Counted from the first letter of the stretch, positions 32,328 to 42,281 are shown. The stretch is DNA of 64,000 nucleotides from Burkholderia sp. Nafp2/4-1b (GCF_003635165.1 NZ_ML058647.1:1-64000), one strand, 5' to 3'. Numbers and translations: made by a program. The notes: generated by a model from the sequence alone, not told the origin.

Positions 32328-32636
32328 TCAGTGGTAGTCGCTTTCTCGCTGGTGACGAACTGCCAGGATCGTCACGGTGCGGCTGTCATCGATCTCGAAT
32401 AATGCGACGCAGCCGGATGCGCCGAATGGAATGATCAGTTCACGGAGAAACGGCATGGACGGATGAACTTTGCGGCAGGTGAACGGCGACGATTCGAGTG
32501 TGGCGATTCCGGACGTTATGGCCACCAACGCGCGTTCAGCCACTTCCACCTCCGCATCGTCACGGTCGACGACGAAACCATAAAGCCGGTCCAGATCGTC
32601 CGATGCGGCGGACGTAAAGCGAACCGTATACGTCAT
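32328..32636 (-). CDS. RelE/ParE-superfamily toxin
   Basis: A protein of 102 residues. ParE signature is YTVRFTSAASDDLDRLYGFVVD at the N-terminus and VTILAVRHQRESDYH at the C-terminus, where the LAVRHxR..DY strand is diagnostic. ParE toxins inhibit DNA gyrase, while RelE-type relatives cut mRNA; the sequence alone does not decide. The antitoxin gene precedes it with a four-base overlap. Confidence 0.85.
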   Translation of the reverse strand: MTYTVRFTSAASDDLDRLYGFVVDRDDAEVEVAERALVAITSGIATLESSPFTCRKVHPSMPFLRELIIPFGASGCVALFEIDDSRTVTILAVRHQRESDYH

Positions 32637-32911
32637 CGAGTCTGTCGCTTCCTGTCACGCAGCGTATCGAGTCGTCGCGCCAGTCGTTCCAGCACTTCGG
32701 CCGAAGATACGTACTCGCCGGTCCGTCGAGCCTCGTCGCGCGACGCGATACCACGCGCAATGAATTCGCTTTGAAGACGCCGACGCTCGATGCCTTCGCG
32801 AATCGATTGCTCGACGAAGCTCGACAGCGTTTCGCCTTCCTGAAGGACATTCTCGGCGGCCTCGCGCAATTCCGGTTCGACGCGCACAGACGGAAAAGTC
32901 GCAGTTTTCAT
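32633..32911 (-). CDS. ParD-like ribbon-helix-helix antitoxin
   Basis: A protein of 92 residues from ATG 32911. It begins ATFPSVRVEPELREAAENVL, a ribbon strand followed by a helix, then EGETLSSFVEQSIREGIERR, the second helix of a CopG/YlcJ-type ribbon-helix-helix. The rest (SRDEARRTGEYVSSAEVLERL) is the flexible toxin-binding tail. A perfect 14-bp palindrome stands 15 bases upstream, the expected site for this dimeric repressor. Confidence 0.85.
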   Translation of the reverse strand: MKTATFPSVRVEPELREAAENVLQEGETLSSFVEQSIREGIERRRLQSEFIARGIASRDEARRTGEYVSSAEVLERLARRLDTLRDRKRQTR

Positions 32912-32926
32912 CGTGACCTCTTTTGC

Positions 32927-32940
32927 ATCGCAATTGCGAT
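32927..32940. promoter_or_regulatory. Perfect palindromic operator of the ParDE-like pair
   Basis: ATCGCAATTGCGAT is its own reverse complement over all 14 bases and sits directly before the antitoxin gene. Two-fold symmetry suits a ribbon-helix-helix dimer. Confidence 0.65.
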
Positions 32941-33096
32941 ACATTGTCGCGCACGCCCATGTCGCCTGCAAGTTGCCCGAATGGCTGGTCGACCGACGCG
33001 CGCGCCGCCGGCGGCCCGATCCTCACCAATGCTATCCTCTCGTCCGCTCATCCAGCCTCATCCAGCCTCATCCAGCATTACCCAGCGAGATTCAAC

Positions 33097-34014
33097 ATGA
33101 CCCGACTGATCAAGCGCGCGTCCGCCGAGGCGCGCGCGTTCAAGCAACGCAAGGCGTCCGCCTACAACGGTTCCGAAAAGCTCCAGCCGGCGCGCTTGAA
33201 GCGCCGCCCGGAGATCGACGAACACGACGACGTGCCCGTCCTCGACGCGCCGCGCAAGCCGCGCTTCGCGCCCGTCACGTTCTCGGAAGAGCGCGGCGTG
33301 CGCTTCCTGCACTTCGGTACCGAATGGGTGCAGGGCGCGATGCGGATCTCGAAGCCGCTCCACATCGAACTCGAATACGCGCAGCAGATGATGGCGTGGC
33401 TGCTGTTTCTCGAAACGCCCGAGCGGATCGTCCAGCTCGGGCTCGGCACCGGCGCACTGACCAAGTTCTCGCATCGCTTCCTGCCGCACGCGAAGGTCGA
33501 GGCCGTCGAACTGAACCCGGCCGTGATCGTCGCCGCGCGCACGATGTTCGCGCTGCCGCCCGATGACGATCGCCTCGTCGTGCACGAAGCCGACGCGTGG
33601 GACTTCGTCAACGATCCGGCCAACCGCGGCACGGCGGGCGCGCTGCAGATCGACCTGTACGACGCGACCGCGCGCGGCCCGGTGCTCGACAGCGTCGCGT
33701 TCTACCGCGCGGTGCGCGGCTGCCTGTCGGAAGCGGGCATCGCGACGATCAACCTGTTCGGCGACCATCCGAGCTTCGTGCGCAACATGAAGCACCTGAA
33801 CGCGGCGTTCGACCATCGCGTGATCGCGCTGCCGGAAGTGCACGACGGCAACCGGATCGCGATCGCGTTCTCGGGCCCGGCACTCGACGTGTCGTTCGAG
33901 CAGCTGAATGCGCGCGCGAAGCTGATCGAGGACACGCTGAAGCTGCCCGCACGCAAGTGGGTGAAAGCTTTGAAAGAAACGACCGGCGCCCGCGAATCCT
34001 CGTTCGCGATCTGA
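33097..34014 (+). CDS. Spermidine-synthase-like methyltransferase-fold protein
   Basis: A protein of 305 residues. The Rossmann core has IVQLGLGTGALTKF (cofactor glycine loop), VEAVELNPAVIVAA (acidic end of strand 2) and IDLYDATARGPVLDS. This is the SpeE-like subset without a complete polyamine site, so aminopropyl transfer is not certain. The N-terminus is basic. Three copies of the decamer CTCATCCAGC lie just before the gene (33050-33078). ATG 33097 fits the conserved start; an upstream extension would be low-complexity. Confidence 0.8.
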   Translation: MTRLIKRASAEARAFKQRKASAYNGSEKLQPARLKRRPEIDEHDDVPVLDAPRKPRFAPVTFSEERGVRFLHFGTEWVQGAMRISKPLHIELEYAQQMMAWLLFLETPERIVQLGLGTGALTKFSHRFLPHAKVEAVELNPAVIVAARTMFALPPDDDRLVVHEADAWDFVNDPANRGTAGALQIDLYDATARGPVLDSVAFYRAVRGCLSEAGIATINLFGDHPSFVRNMKHLNAAFDHRVIALPEVHDGNRIAIAFSGPALDVSFEQLNARAKLIEDTLKLPARKWVKALKETTGARESSFAI

Positions 34015-34084
34015 CGCTCATGCGTCGGCCGCATGCCGGCGCAACCGCGCGACTAGGGGCGGATCACCTCGGGTTCGCCCCCGC

Positions 34085-34112
34085 TTGACCGCGCGCTCGC
34101 GGCTCCTATACT
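34085..34112 (+). promoter_or_regulatory. Sigma-70 promoter of the DUF3311-mctP operon
   Basis: TTGACC (34085-34090) and TATACT (34107-34112) are 16 bases apart, about 100 bases before the first gene of the operon. One of the best sigma-70 matches in the window. Confidence 0.6.
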
Positions 34113-34212
34113 TGCGCGAAGCCAGGGGAGCCGCAGCTTACCCGTTTTGCCGCTCCTCTCGCCGCCGTACCCGCGTAACAAGATCGATAACCGGGAAAGA
34201 TGAGGAGACGTC

Positions 34213-34455
34213 ATGGCTCACGATGCCGACGCCAATCGGGCCGCCAAGCGCTGGCTCTGGCTGCTGGTGCTGCCGCTGATCGCGATGGTGTGGGTGCCGT
34301 CGTACAGCAAGATCGAACCGCAATGGCTGGGATTTCCGTTCTTCTATTGGTACCAGTTGCTATGGGTGTTCATTAGCGCGGTGATCACCGCGTTCGTCTA
34401 CTACAAGACCAAGAACGCGTGGAAGTCGAGCGGCTCGCAGGGAGGTGCACGATGA
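34213..34455 (+). CDS. DUF3311 small membrane protein
   Basis: A protein of 80 residues with two hydrophobic helices (LWLLVLPLIAMVWVPSYSKI and FYWYQLLWVFISAVITAFVYY) and a polar tail. DUF3311 proteins are almost always encoded immediately before a sodium:solute symporter, as here, and probably act as its accessory subunit. Its stop overlaps the next ATG (ATGA). Confidence 0.85.
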   Translation: MAHDADANRAAKRWLWLLVLPLIAMVWVPSYSKIEPQWLGFPFFYWYQLLWVFISAVITAFVYYKTKNAWKSSGSQGGAR

Positions 34456-36002
34456 ATCTCGGCGCTACCTTCGTCTTCGTCCTGCTGTTCATCGGCGTCA
34501 CCATCCTCGGCTTTCTCGCCGCGAACTGGCGGCGCGGCGATCTCGCCCACCTCGACGAATGGGGCCTCGGCGGCCGCCGCTTCGGCACGATCGTCACGTG
34601 GTTCCTGCTCGGCGGCGACCTCTATACGGCGTACACGTTCGTCGCGGTGCCCGCGCTCGTGTTCGGCGCCGGCGCGATGGGCTTCTTCGCGCTGCCCTAT
34701 ACGATCCTGATCTATCCGTTCGCGTTCGTCGTGTTCCCGAAGCTGTGGAGCATCGCGAAGCGCCACGGCTACGTGACGGCCGCCGACTTCGTGAACGCAC
34801 GCTACGGCAGCCGGATGCTCGCGCTCGCGATCGCGGTGACGGGGATCCTCGCGACGATGCCGTACATCGCGCTGCAGCTGGTCGGCATCGAGGTCGTGAT
34901 CGGCGCGCTCGGTTTCGATACGACGGGCTTCATCGGCGACCTGCCGCTCATCATCGCATTCGCGATTCTCGCCGCGTACACGTACACGTCGGGGCTGCGC
35001 GCGCCCGCGATGATCGCGATCGTGAAGGATGTGCTGATCTACATCACGATCGCCGCGGCGGTCATCGTGATTCCCGCGAAGCTCGGCGGCTTCGGGCACA
35101 TCTTCTCGACCGTGCCGCCGGCCAAGTTGCTGCTGAAGGCGCCGGACGCAATGAGCCTGAACGGCTACAGCGCGTACGCGACGCTCGCGATCGGCTCCGC
35201 GCTCGCGCTGTTCCTGTATCCGCACTCGGTCACGGCGATCCTGTCGTCGGCGTCGGGCAACTCGATCCGCCGCAACATGGCGATGCTGCCCGCGTACTCG
35301 TTCGTGCTCGGCCTGCTCGCGCTGCTCGGCTACATGGCGCTGGCGTCGGGCGTGAAGGACATGCCGCAGTACGCGCCGTACTTCAAGGCGTTCGGCCCGA
35401 ACTTCGCGGTGCCCGCGTTGTTCCTCGAGTACTTCCCGTCGTGGTTCGTCGGCGTCGCGTTCGCGGCGATCGGGATCGGCGCGCTGGTGCCGGCGGCGAT
35501 CATGTCGATCGCGGCCGCGAACCTGTACACACGCAACATCCATCGCGAGTTCGTGAACCGCAACATGTCGCACGATCAGGAGACGCACGTCGCGAAGCTC
35601 GTGTCGCTGATCGTGAAGGTCGGTGCGGTGGCGTTCATCCTCGGGCTGCCGCTGACCTACGCGATCCAGCTGCAACTGCTCGGCGGCATCTGGATCATCC
35701 AGACGCTGCCCGCGATCGTGCTCGGCCTGTACACACGCGTGCTCGACCATCGCGGCCTGCTGGCCGGCTGGGCGGCAGGCATCGTGTGCGGCACGTGGAT
35801 GGCGGTCTCGCTGAAGCTGGCCAGTTCGATCTTCACGATCCACCTGTTCGGTCTCGCGATCCCCGGCTACGCGGCCGTCTGGTCGCTGATCGTGAACCTG
35901 GTGGTGTCGGTGGTCGTGAGCGTGCTGGTGCGCGCGATCGGCATGGCGCATGCGGAGGATCGCACGCGGCCGGAGGATTATCTCGACGTCGTCGAGAGCT
36001 GA
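34452..36002 (+). CDS. Sodium:solute symporter, MctP-like monocarboxylate permease
   Basis: A protein of 516 residues with about 13 membrane helices. SSS-family features are FGTIVTWFLLGGDLYTAYTF, the GYVTAADFVNARYGSRM loop, LFLYPHSVTAILSSASGNSIRRNMA, and ALVPAAIMSIAAANLYTRNI. The close fit to the MctP group suggests uptake of lactate, pyruvate or similar acids, driven by sodium or protons. GGAGG lies six bases before the ATG. A strong bidirectional terminator follows. Confidence 0.85.
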   Translation: MNLGATFVFVLLFIGVTILGFLAANWRRGDLAHLDEWGLGGRRFGTIVTWFLLGGDLYTAYTFVAVPALVFGAGAMGFFALPYTILIYPFAFVVFPKLWSIAKRHGYVTAADFVNARYGSRMLALAIAVTGILATMPYIALQLVGIEVVIGALGFDTTGFIGDLPLIIAFAILAAYTYTSGLRAPAMIAIVKDVLIYITIAAAVIVIPAKLGGFGHIFSTVPPAKLLLKAPDAMSLNGYSAYATLAIGSALALFLYPHSVTAILSSASGNSIRRNMAMLPAYSFVLGLLALLGYMALASGVKDMPQYAPYFKAFGPNFAVPALFLEYFPSWFVGVAFAAIGIGALVPAAIMSIAAANLYTRNIHREFVNRNMSHDQETHVAKLVSLIVKVGAVAFILGLPLTYAIQLQLLGGIWIIQTLPAIVLGLYTRVLDHRGLLAGWAAGIVCGTWMAVSLKLASSIFTIHLFGLAIPGYAAVWSLIVNLVVSVVVSVLVRAIGMAHAEDRTRPEDYLDVVES

Positions 36003-36050
36003 TGCGGGCGGCGCGGCCTCGGGGCGCGCGCCGTACGCCGTCCGGCAATG

Positions 36051-36086
36051 AAAACGCCCGCCACTTCGCAGTGGCGGGCGTTTTCG
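36051..36086. terminator. Bidirectional intrinsic terminator (mctP / VOC gene)
   Basis: A perfect 16-bp stem (GAAAACGCCCGCCACT / AGTGGCGGGCGTTTTC) with loop TCGC. A-rich and T-rich flanks serve both strands, ending the permease operon and the convergent PhnB-like gene. Confidence 0.9.
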
Positions 36087-36092
36087 TTCGCG

Positions 36093-36548
36093 TCAGCCCT
36101 GTGCGCGTTTCGCGAGATCCTCGCGCTGCGACAGGTCCTCGACGTTGACCATCCAGTGCACGCCGAAACGATCCTTCGCCATCCCGAAGCCGAGCGCCCA
36201 GAACGTCTTGCCGAACGGCATCGTCACTTCGCCGCCGTCGGCGAGCGCATTGAACAGCTTCTGGCCTTCCTCGACCGTCGCCGGGTTCAGCGACAGCGAG
36301 TAGCCGGCGTGCGCGGCGCCGGCCGGCTGGCTGCAGTCGCCGTCCGAGCACATGATCATCGAGTCGCCGATCGTGAAGCTCGCGTGCATCACCTTGTCCG
36401 CCATTTCCGGCGACATCGGGTAATCGGGGTTTGGCGGCGCATCCTTGAAATGCATCTTGAACATCGTCTTCGCGCCGAGCGCCTTTTCGTAGAACTGAAG
36501 GGCCTCGTCCGCACGGCCGTAGAACGTCAGATACGGTTGGACTTGCAT
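36093..36548 (-). CDS. PhnB-like VOC family protein
   Basis: A protein of 151 residues beginning MQVQPYLTFYGRADEALQFYEKALGAK. PhnB/YdcJ-type VOC fold with FKMHFKDAPPNP, ASFTIGDSMIMCSDG and GKTFWALGFGMAKDRFGVHWMVN. The family relates to glyoxalase and 3-demethylubiquinone methyltransferase folds, but its reaction is not known. GGAGACAACG precedes ATG 36548; the frame is open upstream but unlike the family. Confidence 0.8.
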   Translation of the reverse strand: MQVQPYLTFYGRADEALQFYEKALGAKTMFKMHFKDAPPNPDYPMSPEMADKVMHASFTIGDSMIMCSDGDCSQPAGAAHAGYSLSLNPATVEEGQKLFNALADGGEVTMPFGKTFWALGFGMAKDRFGVHWMVNVEDLSQREDLAKRAQG

Positions 36549-36691
36549 CGTTGTCTCCTGTTGACCGGGCCGGCGTGTCGGTGCCGGATCGGGTGCTTCG
36601 AAGATTGACCGGGAAGAGCGCGCGGGATGCGGCCGCCGCACTCGTGACGTGGATTGTAGTGCGCGCGCTTGACGATCGAATGAAAAATAAA

Positions 36692-36722
36692 AACGGCCGC
36701 GAACACGAAGTTCGCGGCCGTT
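36692..36722 (-). terminator. Intrinsic terminator of talB
   Basis: Stem AACGGCCGCGAA / TTCGCGGCCGTT (12 bp, loop 7) with a minus-strand TTTTTATTTTT tract. It lies about 90 bases past the talB stop. Confidence 0.85.
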
Positions 36723-36811
36723 CATCGCACTTGCTGACGGCTGTTGTCAGGCTTGCTGACAGTGCAGCTGACAGTCCACCTGAAGGCGTTCAGCCTTCAG
36801 TGCCGTGTCGT

Positions 36812-37765
36812 TCAGCGCAGCGCGTCGATCAGCTTCTCGAGCTTCACCGCATCGGCGGCGAACACGCGGATGCCTTCGGACAGCTTCTCCGTCGCCATCG
36901 CTTCGTCGTTCAGCTGGAAGCGGAACGATGCTTCGTCGATCGCGACGCGCTCGGTCGGCTTGTCGTGCAGCGCGTCCGGCGACAGCTTGCGCGCCACCGT
37001 GTCGTTGCTGTCGTGCAGCTTCTGCAGCAGGTCGGGGCTGATCGTCAGCAGGTCGCAGCCGGCGAGCTCGATGATCTGGCTCGTCGTGCGGAAGCTGGCG
37101 CCCATCACTTCGGTGTTGTAGCCGAACGTCTTGTAGTACGTGTAGATGCGGCGCACCGACTGCACGCCCGGATCGTTCGCGCCGCCGTCCTTCGCTTCAT
37201 CCCAGTCGGCACCGGCCTGCTTCTTGTACCAGTCGTAGATGCGGCCGACGAACGGCGAGATCAGTTGCGCACCGGCTTCCGCGCACGCGGCGGCCTGCAC
37301 GAGCGAGAAAAGCAGGGTCATGTTGCACTTGATCCCTTCCTTCTGCAGCACGTCGGCCGCACGGATGCCCTCCCAGGTCGACGCGAGCTTGATCAGGATG
37401 CGTTCGCGCCCGATGCCGGCGGCTTCGTACAGCTTGATGAGCTCGCGACCCTTGTCGATCGAGCGCTGCGTGTCGAACGACAGGCGCGCGTCGACCTCGG
37501 TCGACACGCGGCCCGGGATCAGCTTCAGGATCTCGGTGCCGAATGCGATCAGCAGGCGGTCGATGATGAAATCGGTGCTTTCGTTGCGGTGATCGCGGAC
37601 GGTTTTCTCGAGGATCGGCTTGTACGCATCCTTCTGGACGGCCTTCAGGATCAGCGACGGGTTCGTGGTCGCGTCCTGAGGCTTGTATTGCGCAAGCTGC
37701 TGGAAATCGCCCGTGTCGGCGACGACGGTCGTGTACTGCTTCAGCTGGTCGAGTGCGGTAGTCAT
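36812..37765 (-). CDS. talB: Transaldolase
   Basis: A protein of 317 residues. The active-site lysine is Lys126 in ERILIKLASTWEGIRA. The N-terminal TTVVADTGDF and DATTNPSLILKA carry the catalytic Asp. It belongs to the enterobacterial-size TalB/TAL1 class, not the short fructose-6-phosphate aldolase type. It transfers dihydroxyacetone units in the non-oxidative pentose phosphate pathway, in the cytoplasm. Confidence 0.95.
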   Translation of the reverse strand: MTTALDQLKQYTTVVADTGDFQQLAQYKPQDATTNPSLILKAVQKDAYKPILEKTVRDHRNESTDFIIDRLLIAFGTEILKLIPGRVSTEVDARLSFDTQRSIDKGRELIKLYEAAGIGRERILIKLASTWEGIRAADVLQKEGIKCNMTLLFSLVQAAACAEAGAQLISPFVGRIYDWYKKQAGADWDEAKDGGANDPGVQSVRRIYTYYKTFGYNTEVMGASFRTTSQIIELAGCDLLTISPDLLQKLHDSNDTVARKLSPDALHDKPTERVAIDEASFRFQLNDEAMATEKLSEGIRVFAADAVKLEKLIDALR

Positions 37766-37896
37766 GGCGATTCGGGAGGAGGGCGCGGGGCGCCTGGGTT
37801 CTCACGGGCCGCGCGAGCGCGGCAGCGAAGCGAGGCGGCGCCGGGCACCGCCTGCGATCCACTATTTTAGGCCCGATTCGCGTCGCGCACGTTTTG

Positions 37897-37918
37897 GCGT
37901 GCCTTTTGCAGGGCACGC
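37897..37918 (-). terminator. Probable terminator of benE
   Basis: GCGTGCC / GGCACGC (7 bp, loop 8) 15 bases past the benE stop. The minus-strand tail is only CAAAAC, so termination may be weak or Rho-assisted. Confidence 0.35.
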
Positions 37919-37932
37919 GCGTGCGATGCGGC

Positions 37933-39144
37933 CTACGCGGGGCGCCGCGCGTTCAGGATCACCTGCGTGACGATCCCCGCGACGAGCCCCCAGAACGCCG
38001 AGCCGATCGACAGCAGCGTGAGGCCCGACGCGGTGACCATGAACGTGACGAGCGCCGCTTCGCGCTGCTTCACGTCCTGCATCGCGTTCGCGAGGCCGCT
38101 CATGATCGAGCCGAACAGCGCGAGCGCGGCGACCGACACGACGAGCGCCTTCGGCAGCGCGGCGAACAGCGCGGCGATCGTCGCGCCGAAGATCCCGGCG
38201 ATCAGGTAGAACGTGCCGCACCACACGGCGGCCGTGTAGCGCTTCGCGTGATCTTCGTGCGCTTCCGGGCCCGTGCAGATCGCGGCCGTGATGGCCGCGA
38301 GGTTCACGCCGTGCGAGCCGAACGGCGCGAGCAGCAGCGACGCGAGGCCGGTGGTCGCGATCAGCGGCGACGACGGCGTGGAATAGCCGTCCGCGCGCAG
38401 CACCGCGATGCCCGGCACGTTCTGCGACGCCATCGCGACGACGAACAGCGGAATGCCGATGCTGACGATCGACGCGATCGAGAGCGCGGGCATGGTGAAC
38501 ACGGGCCTGGCGAGCGCGATGTGGAAATGGCTGAAGTCGAGCAGGCCGAGGCCGCCCGCGACCGCGGTGCCGACGATCAACGTCGTGACGATCGCATAGC
38601 GCGGCGCGAGCCGCTTGACGATCAGGTACGTGAAGAACATCGCGAGCACGAGCGCGGTCTGGAACTGCGCGGCACGGAAGATCTCGATGCCGATCTCGAA
38701 CAGGATGCCCGCGAGCAGCGCGGCCGCGATGCCGGCCGGAATGCGCTTCATCAGCGTGTCGAACAGCCCGCTCACGCCGATGGCGGTCAGCAGCAGCGCG
38801 CACACGACGAACGCGCCGATCGCCTCCGGATACGGCACGCCGGGCAGCGACGCGATCAGCAGCGCGGCGCCGGGCGTCGACCACGCGACGACGACGGGCG
38901 CGCGAAAGCGCAGCGACAGGCCGATCGTCGTCAGCGCCATGCCAATCGACAGCGCCCAGATCCACGACGAGATCTGCGCATCGGTCAGGTGCGCGGCGCG
39001 GCCGGCCTGGAACATCAGCACGAGCGAACTCGTGTAACCGGTCATCATCGCGACGAAGCCGGCGACGAGCGTCGAGACGGACGTATCGGCGAAAAAGCGA
39101 CGGCCGCCGGCGCGGCCAGCGCTCACGGTGGGCGAAGGGTTCAT
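37933..39144 (-). CDS. benE: BenE-family benzoate/H+ symporter
   Basis: A protein of 403 residues with about 12 membrane helices. BenE signatures are GFVAMMTGYTSSLVLMFQAG, AWSTPGAALLIASLPGVPYPEAIGAFVV, FGSHGVNLAAITAAICTGPEAHEDHAKRY and AALPKALVVSVAALALFGS. The family imports benzoate with protons. No ben/cat catabolic gene is in the window, so its substrate could differ. Confidence 0.9.
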   Translation of the reverse strand: MNPSPTVSAGRAGGRRFFADTSVSTLVAGFVAMMTGYTSSLVLMFQAGRAAHLTDAQISSWIWALSIGMALTTIGLSLRFRAPVVVAWSTPGAALLIASLPGVPYPEAIGAFVVCALLLTAIGVSGLFDTLMKRIPAGIAAALLAGILFEIGIEIFRAAQFQTALVLAMFFTYLIVKRLAPRYAIVTTLIVGTAVAGGLGLLDFSHFHIALARPVFTMPALSIASIVSIGIPLFVVAMASQNVPGIAVLRADGYSTPSSPLIATTGLASLLLAPFGSHGVNLAAITAAICTGPEAHEDHAKRYTAAVWCGTFYLIAGIFGATIAALFAALPKALVVSVAALALFGSIMSGLANAMQDVKQREAALVTFMVTASGLTLLSIGSAFWGLVAGIVTQVILNARRPA

Positions 39145-39201
39145 GCTATCTCCGGGGAAAGGCCGCTCCGATGCGGCCTTCGTGTCTGCAGGGTGGGTTC
39201 G

Positions 39202-40377
39202 TTACTTGCTGAGTGCGCGCATCGCGGTTTCGAGACCCGCGAGCGTCAGTGGATACATGCGCTGACCGAGCACGTCGCGAATGATCGAGACCGATTGCCG
39301 GTATTCCCATAGCCGCTCGGGCTCGGGGTTCAGCCATGCATGGTGGGGGAACTGGTCGGCGAGGCGGCGCAGCCAGACGGCGCCGGCTTCCGGATTGTTG
39401 TATTCGACCGAGCCGCCGGGCTGCAGCACCTCGTACGGGCTCATCGTCGCGTCGCCGACGAAGATCAGCTTGTAGTCGGGCGTGAACTTGTGCAGCACGT
39501 CCCACGTCGCGGTGCGCTCGGAGTGACGGCGGCGGTTGTTCTTCCACAGGTGGTCGTACACGCAGTTGTGGAAGTAGTAGAACTCGAGATGCTTGAACTC
39601 GGCCTTCGCGGCCGAGAACAGCTCTTCGGTGCGCTTGATGTGGTCGTCCATCGAGCCGCCGACGTCGAGCAGCATCAGCACCTTCACGTTGTTGTGACGC
39701 TCGGGCACCATCCGCAGGTCGAGCCAGCCGGCGTTCGCGGCCGTGCTGCGGATCGTGCCGGGCAGGTCGAGCTCCTCGGCCGCGCCTTCGCGCGCGAAGC
39801 GGCGCAGGCGTCGCAACGCCACCTTGATGTTGCGCGTGCCGATCTCGACCGAATCGTCGTAGTCGCGATACGCGCGCGCCTCCCACACCTTGACCGCGGT
39901 GCGGTTGCCGTTCGACGGGCCGCCGATGCGCACGCCTTCCGGGTTGTAGCCGCCGTGCCCGAACGGCGACGTGCCGCCGGTGCCGATCCACTTGTTGCCG
40001 CCTTCGTGGCGTTCCTTCTGCTCGTCGAGCAGTGCCTTCAGGCGCTCCATCAGCTTGTCGAGCCCGCCCATCGCGTCGATCTGCGCCTTTTCCTCCGGCG
40101 ACAGCTCGCGCTCGAGACGCTTCTCGAGCCAGTCGAGCGGAATGTCGAACGCTTCGGACGGCAGCGCGGACACGCCGTGGAAATACGCGCCGAACGCCTG
40201 GTCGAACTTGTCGAAATACTGTTCGTCCTTGACGAGCGTCATCCGCGCGAGGAAGTAGAACGCGTCGATCGACGGCGAGATCAGCCCGGCCTTCAGCGAT
40301 TCGAGCAGCGTCAGGTATTCCTTCACCGAGACGGGCAGCCTGGCTGCGCGCAGCGCGTAGAAGAAATTGAGCAGCAT
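39202..40377 (-). CDS. VWA domain protein (CoxE-like) paired with MoxR
   Basis: A protein of 391 residues. The N-terminal half is CoxE-like (LNFFYALRAARLPVSVKEYLTLLES). The C-terminal von Willebrand A domain has the metal-site start LLDVGGSMDDHIKRTEEL, where the usual DxSxS reads DxGGS, then a later YLVFVGDA-type strand (YKLIFVGDATM). It is encoded directly after a MoxR ATPase gene (21-base gap). Such pairs act as chaperones for metalloenzyme or complex assembly. Client not known. Confidence 0.85.
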   Translation of the reverse strand: MLLNFFYALRAARLPVSVKEYLTLLESLKAGLISPSIDAFYFLARMTLVKDEQYFDKFDQAFGAYFHGVSALPSEAFDIPLDWLEKRLERELSPEEKAQIDAMGGLDKLMERLKALLDEQKERHEGGNKWIGTGGTSPFGHGGYNPEGVRIGGPSNGNRTAVKVWEARAYRDYDDSVEIGTRNIKVALRRLRRFAREGAAEELDLPGTIRSTAANAGWLDLRMVPERHNNVKVLMLLDVGGSMDDHIKRTEELFSAAKAEFKHLEFYYFHNCVYDHLWKNNRRRHSERTATWDVLHKFTPDYKLIFVGDATMSPYEVLQPGGSVEYNNPEAGAVWLRRLADQFPHHAWLNPEPERLWEYRQSVSIIRDVLGQRMYPLTLAGLETAMRALSK

Positions 40378-40398
40378 GGCCGGGCCTTCGCGGGTGGG

Positions 40399-41241
<843 letters not shown>

Positions 41242-41357
41242 GGCGGCGCTCTTCTTTAATCGCAAAAAAACCCAGTATAAGTCAGAAGGGCTGTCCGGTT
41301 GGGCCGCGCCCGCGTATCGTTGCGGGGTTGCGGCGGGACGGACCCCGGGGCGCCATG

Positions 41358-41387
41358 TGGACGCATTCCCCGCCGACGCGGTACAAT
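41358..41387 (+). promoter_or_regulatory. Promoter of the cytochrome c pair
   Basis: TGGACG (41358-41363) and TACAAT (41382-41387) are 18 bases apart, about 100 bases before the first cytochrome gene. A T8 tract follows at 41395. Confidence 0.5.
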
Positions 41388-41488
41388 CTGGCCGTTTTTT
41401 TTGGCCTGCGTGGCGATCCGATAAGCAATACGGCGCGGGCCGTTGCCGCTTCGGCGCCAGTTTCCCCTCAAGCTAGGTTACAAGAGCT

Positions 41489-41848
41489 ATGAACAAATTC
41501 GTCGGCAAACACGTCGTTGTCGCAGCGCTCGTGGCGCTCGCGGGCAGCGCGCAGGCGGCCGGTGTGGTCGGCAACCCGAAGGACGGGGCAGGCAAGGCCG
41601 CCATGTGCATCGGTTGCCACGGCATCCAGGATTACCGCGCGGCGTACCCGGAGGTCTACCGGGTGCCCGTCCTCGGCGGCCAGAACCAGCAATACCTCGA
41701 GAACGCGCTGAAGGCCTACCGCAAGAAGGATCGTCACTTCCCGTCGATGAACGCGATCGCCGGTTCGCTGACGGATCAGGACATCGCGGATCTGGCGGCC
41801 TACTACGCCGCCCAGAAGGCCGACACGAAGGACAATCCCTACAAGTAA
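41489..41848 (+). CDS. Periplasmic mono-haem cytochrome c, copy 1
   Basis: A protein of 119 residues. Signal peptide 1-23 (cleavage after AQA). One CxxCH haem site, Cys40-His44 (MCIGCHGI), and the distal Met ligand in HFPSMNAIA. This is the cytochrome c4/c553 type. It shuttles electrons between the respiratory bc1 complex and oxidases or other periplasmic partners. The second cytochrome gene follows after 41 bases. Confidence 0.85.
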   Translation: MNKFVGKHVVVAALVALAGSAQAAGVVGNPKDGAGKAAMCIGCHGIQDYRAAYPEVYRVPVLGGQNQQYLENALKAYRKKDRHFPSMNAIAGSLTDQDIADLAAYYAAQKADTKDNPYK

Positions 41849-41889
41849 AGCGCGCGCCGCCGATTCTTACCGGCGGGACAGGAGCATTC

Positions 41890-42249
41890 ATGAACAACGC
41901 ATTCAAGACGGCGGCGGTTGCACTGGTGGCCGGCCTCGCGATCGGTACCGCGCATGCGGCGGACACCTCGAAGGGCAAGGAGCTGGTCGAATCGCACAAC
42001 TGCGCGGCCTGCCACGGCGCGCAGCTGAACAAGCCGATCAACGCCGAGTATCCGCGCCTCGCGGGCCAGCACGCCGACTACCTCGTGTGGGCGATGCGCC
42101 AGTACCAGATGGGGCTGACGAACCCGCTGCTCGGTCGCAACAACGCGATCATGCAGGCGCAGGTGCAGAACCTGTCGGTCAGCGACATGAAGGACATCGC
42201 GGCCTACATCGAGTCGCTGAAAGAGACCGATCTCGTCTTCAAGAAGTAA
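41890..42249 (+). CDS. Periplasmic mono-haem cytochrome c, copy 2
   Basis: A protein of 119 residues. Signal peptide 1-24 (AHAAD boundary). Haem site Cys38-His42 (NCAACHGA). The distal ligand is probably Met in NNAIMQAQV. The C-terminus ends DIAAYIESLKE, as in cytochrome c4 single domains. With copy 1 it forms the two halves that a di-haem c4 would have on one chain. GGAG precedes ATG 41890. A terminator follows 33 bases after the stop. Confidence 0.85.
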   Translation: MNNAFKTAAVALVAGLAIGTAHAADTSKGKELVESHNCAACHGAQLNKPINAEYPRLAGQHADYLVWAMRQYQMGLTNPLLGRNNAIMQAQVQNLSVSDMKDIAAYIESLKETDLVFKK

Positions 42250-42281
42250 GCGCGCCGGGCCTTGCCGGTCCGTGCAGCCAG

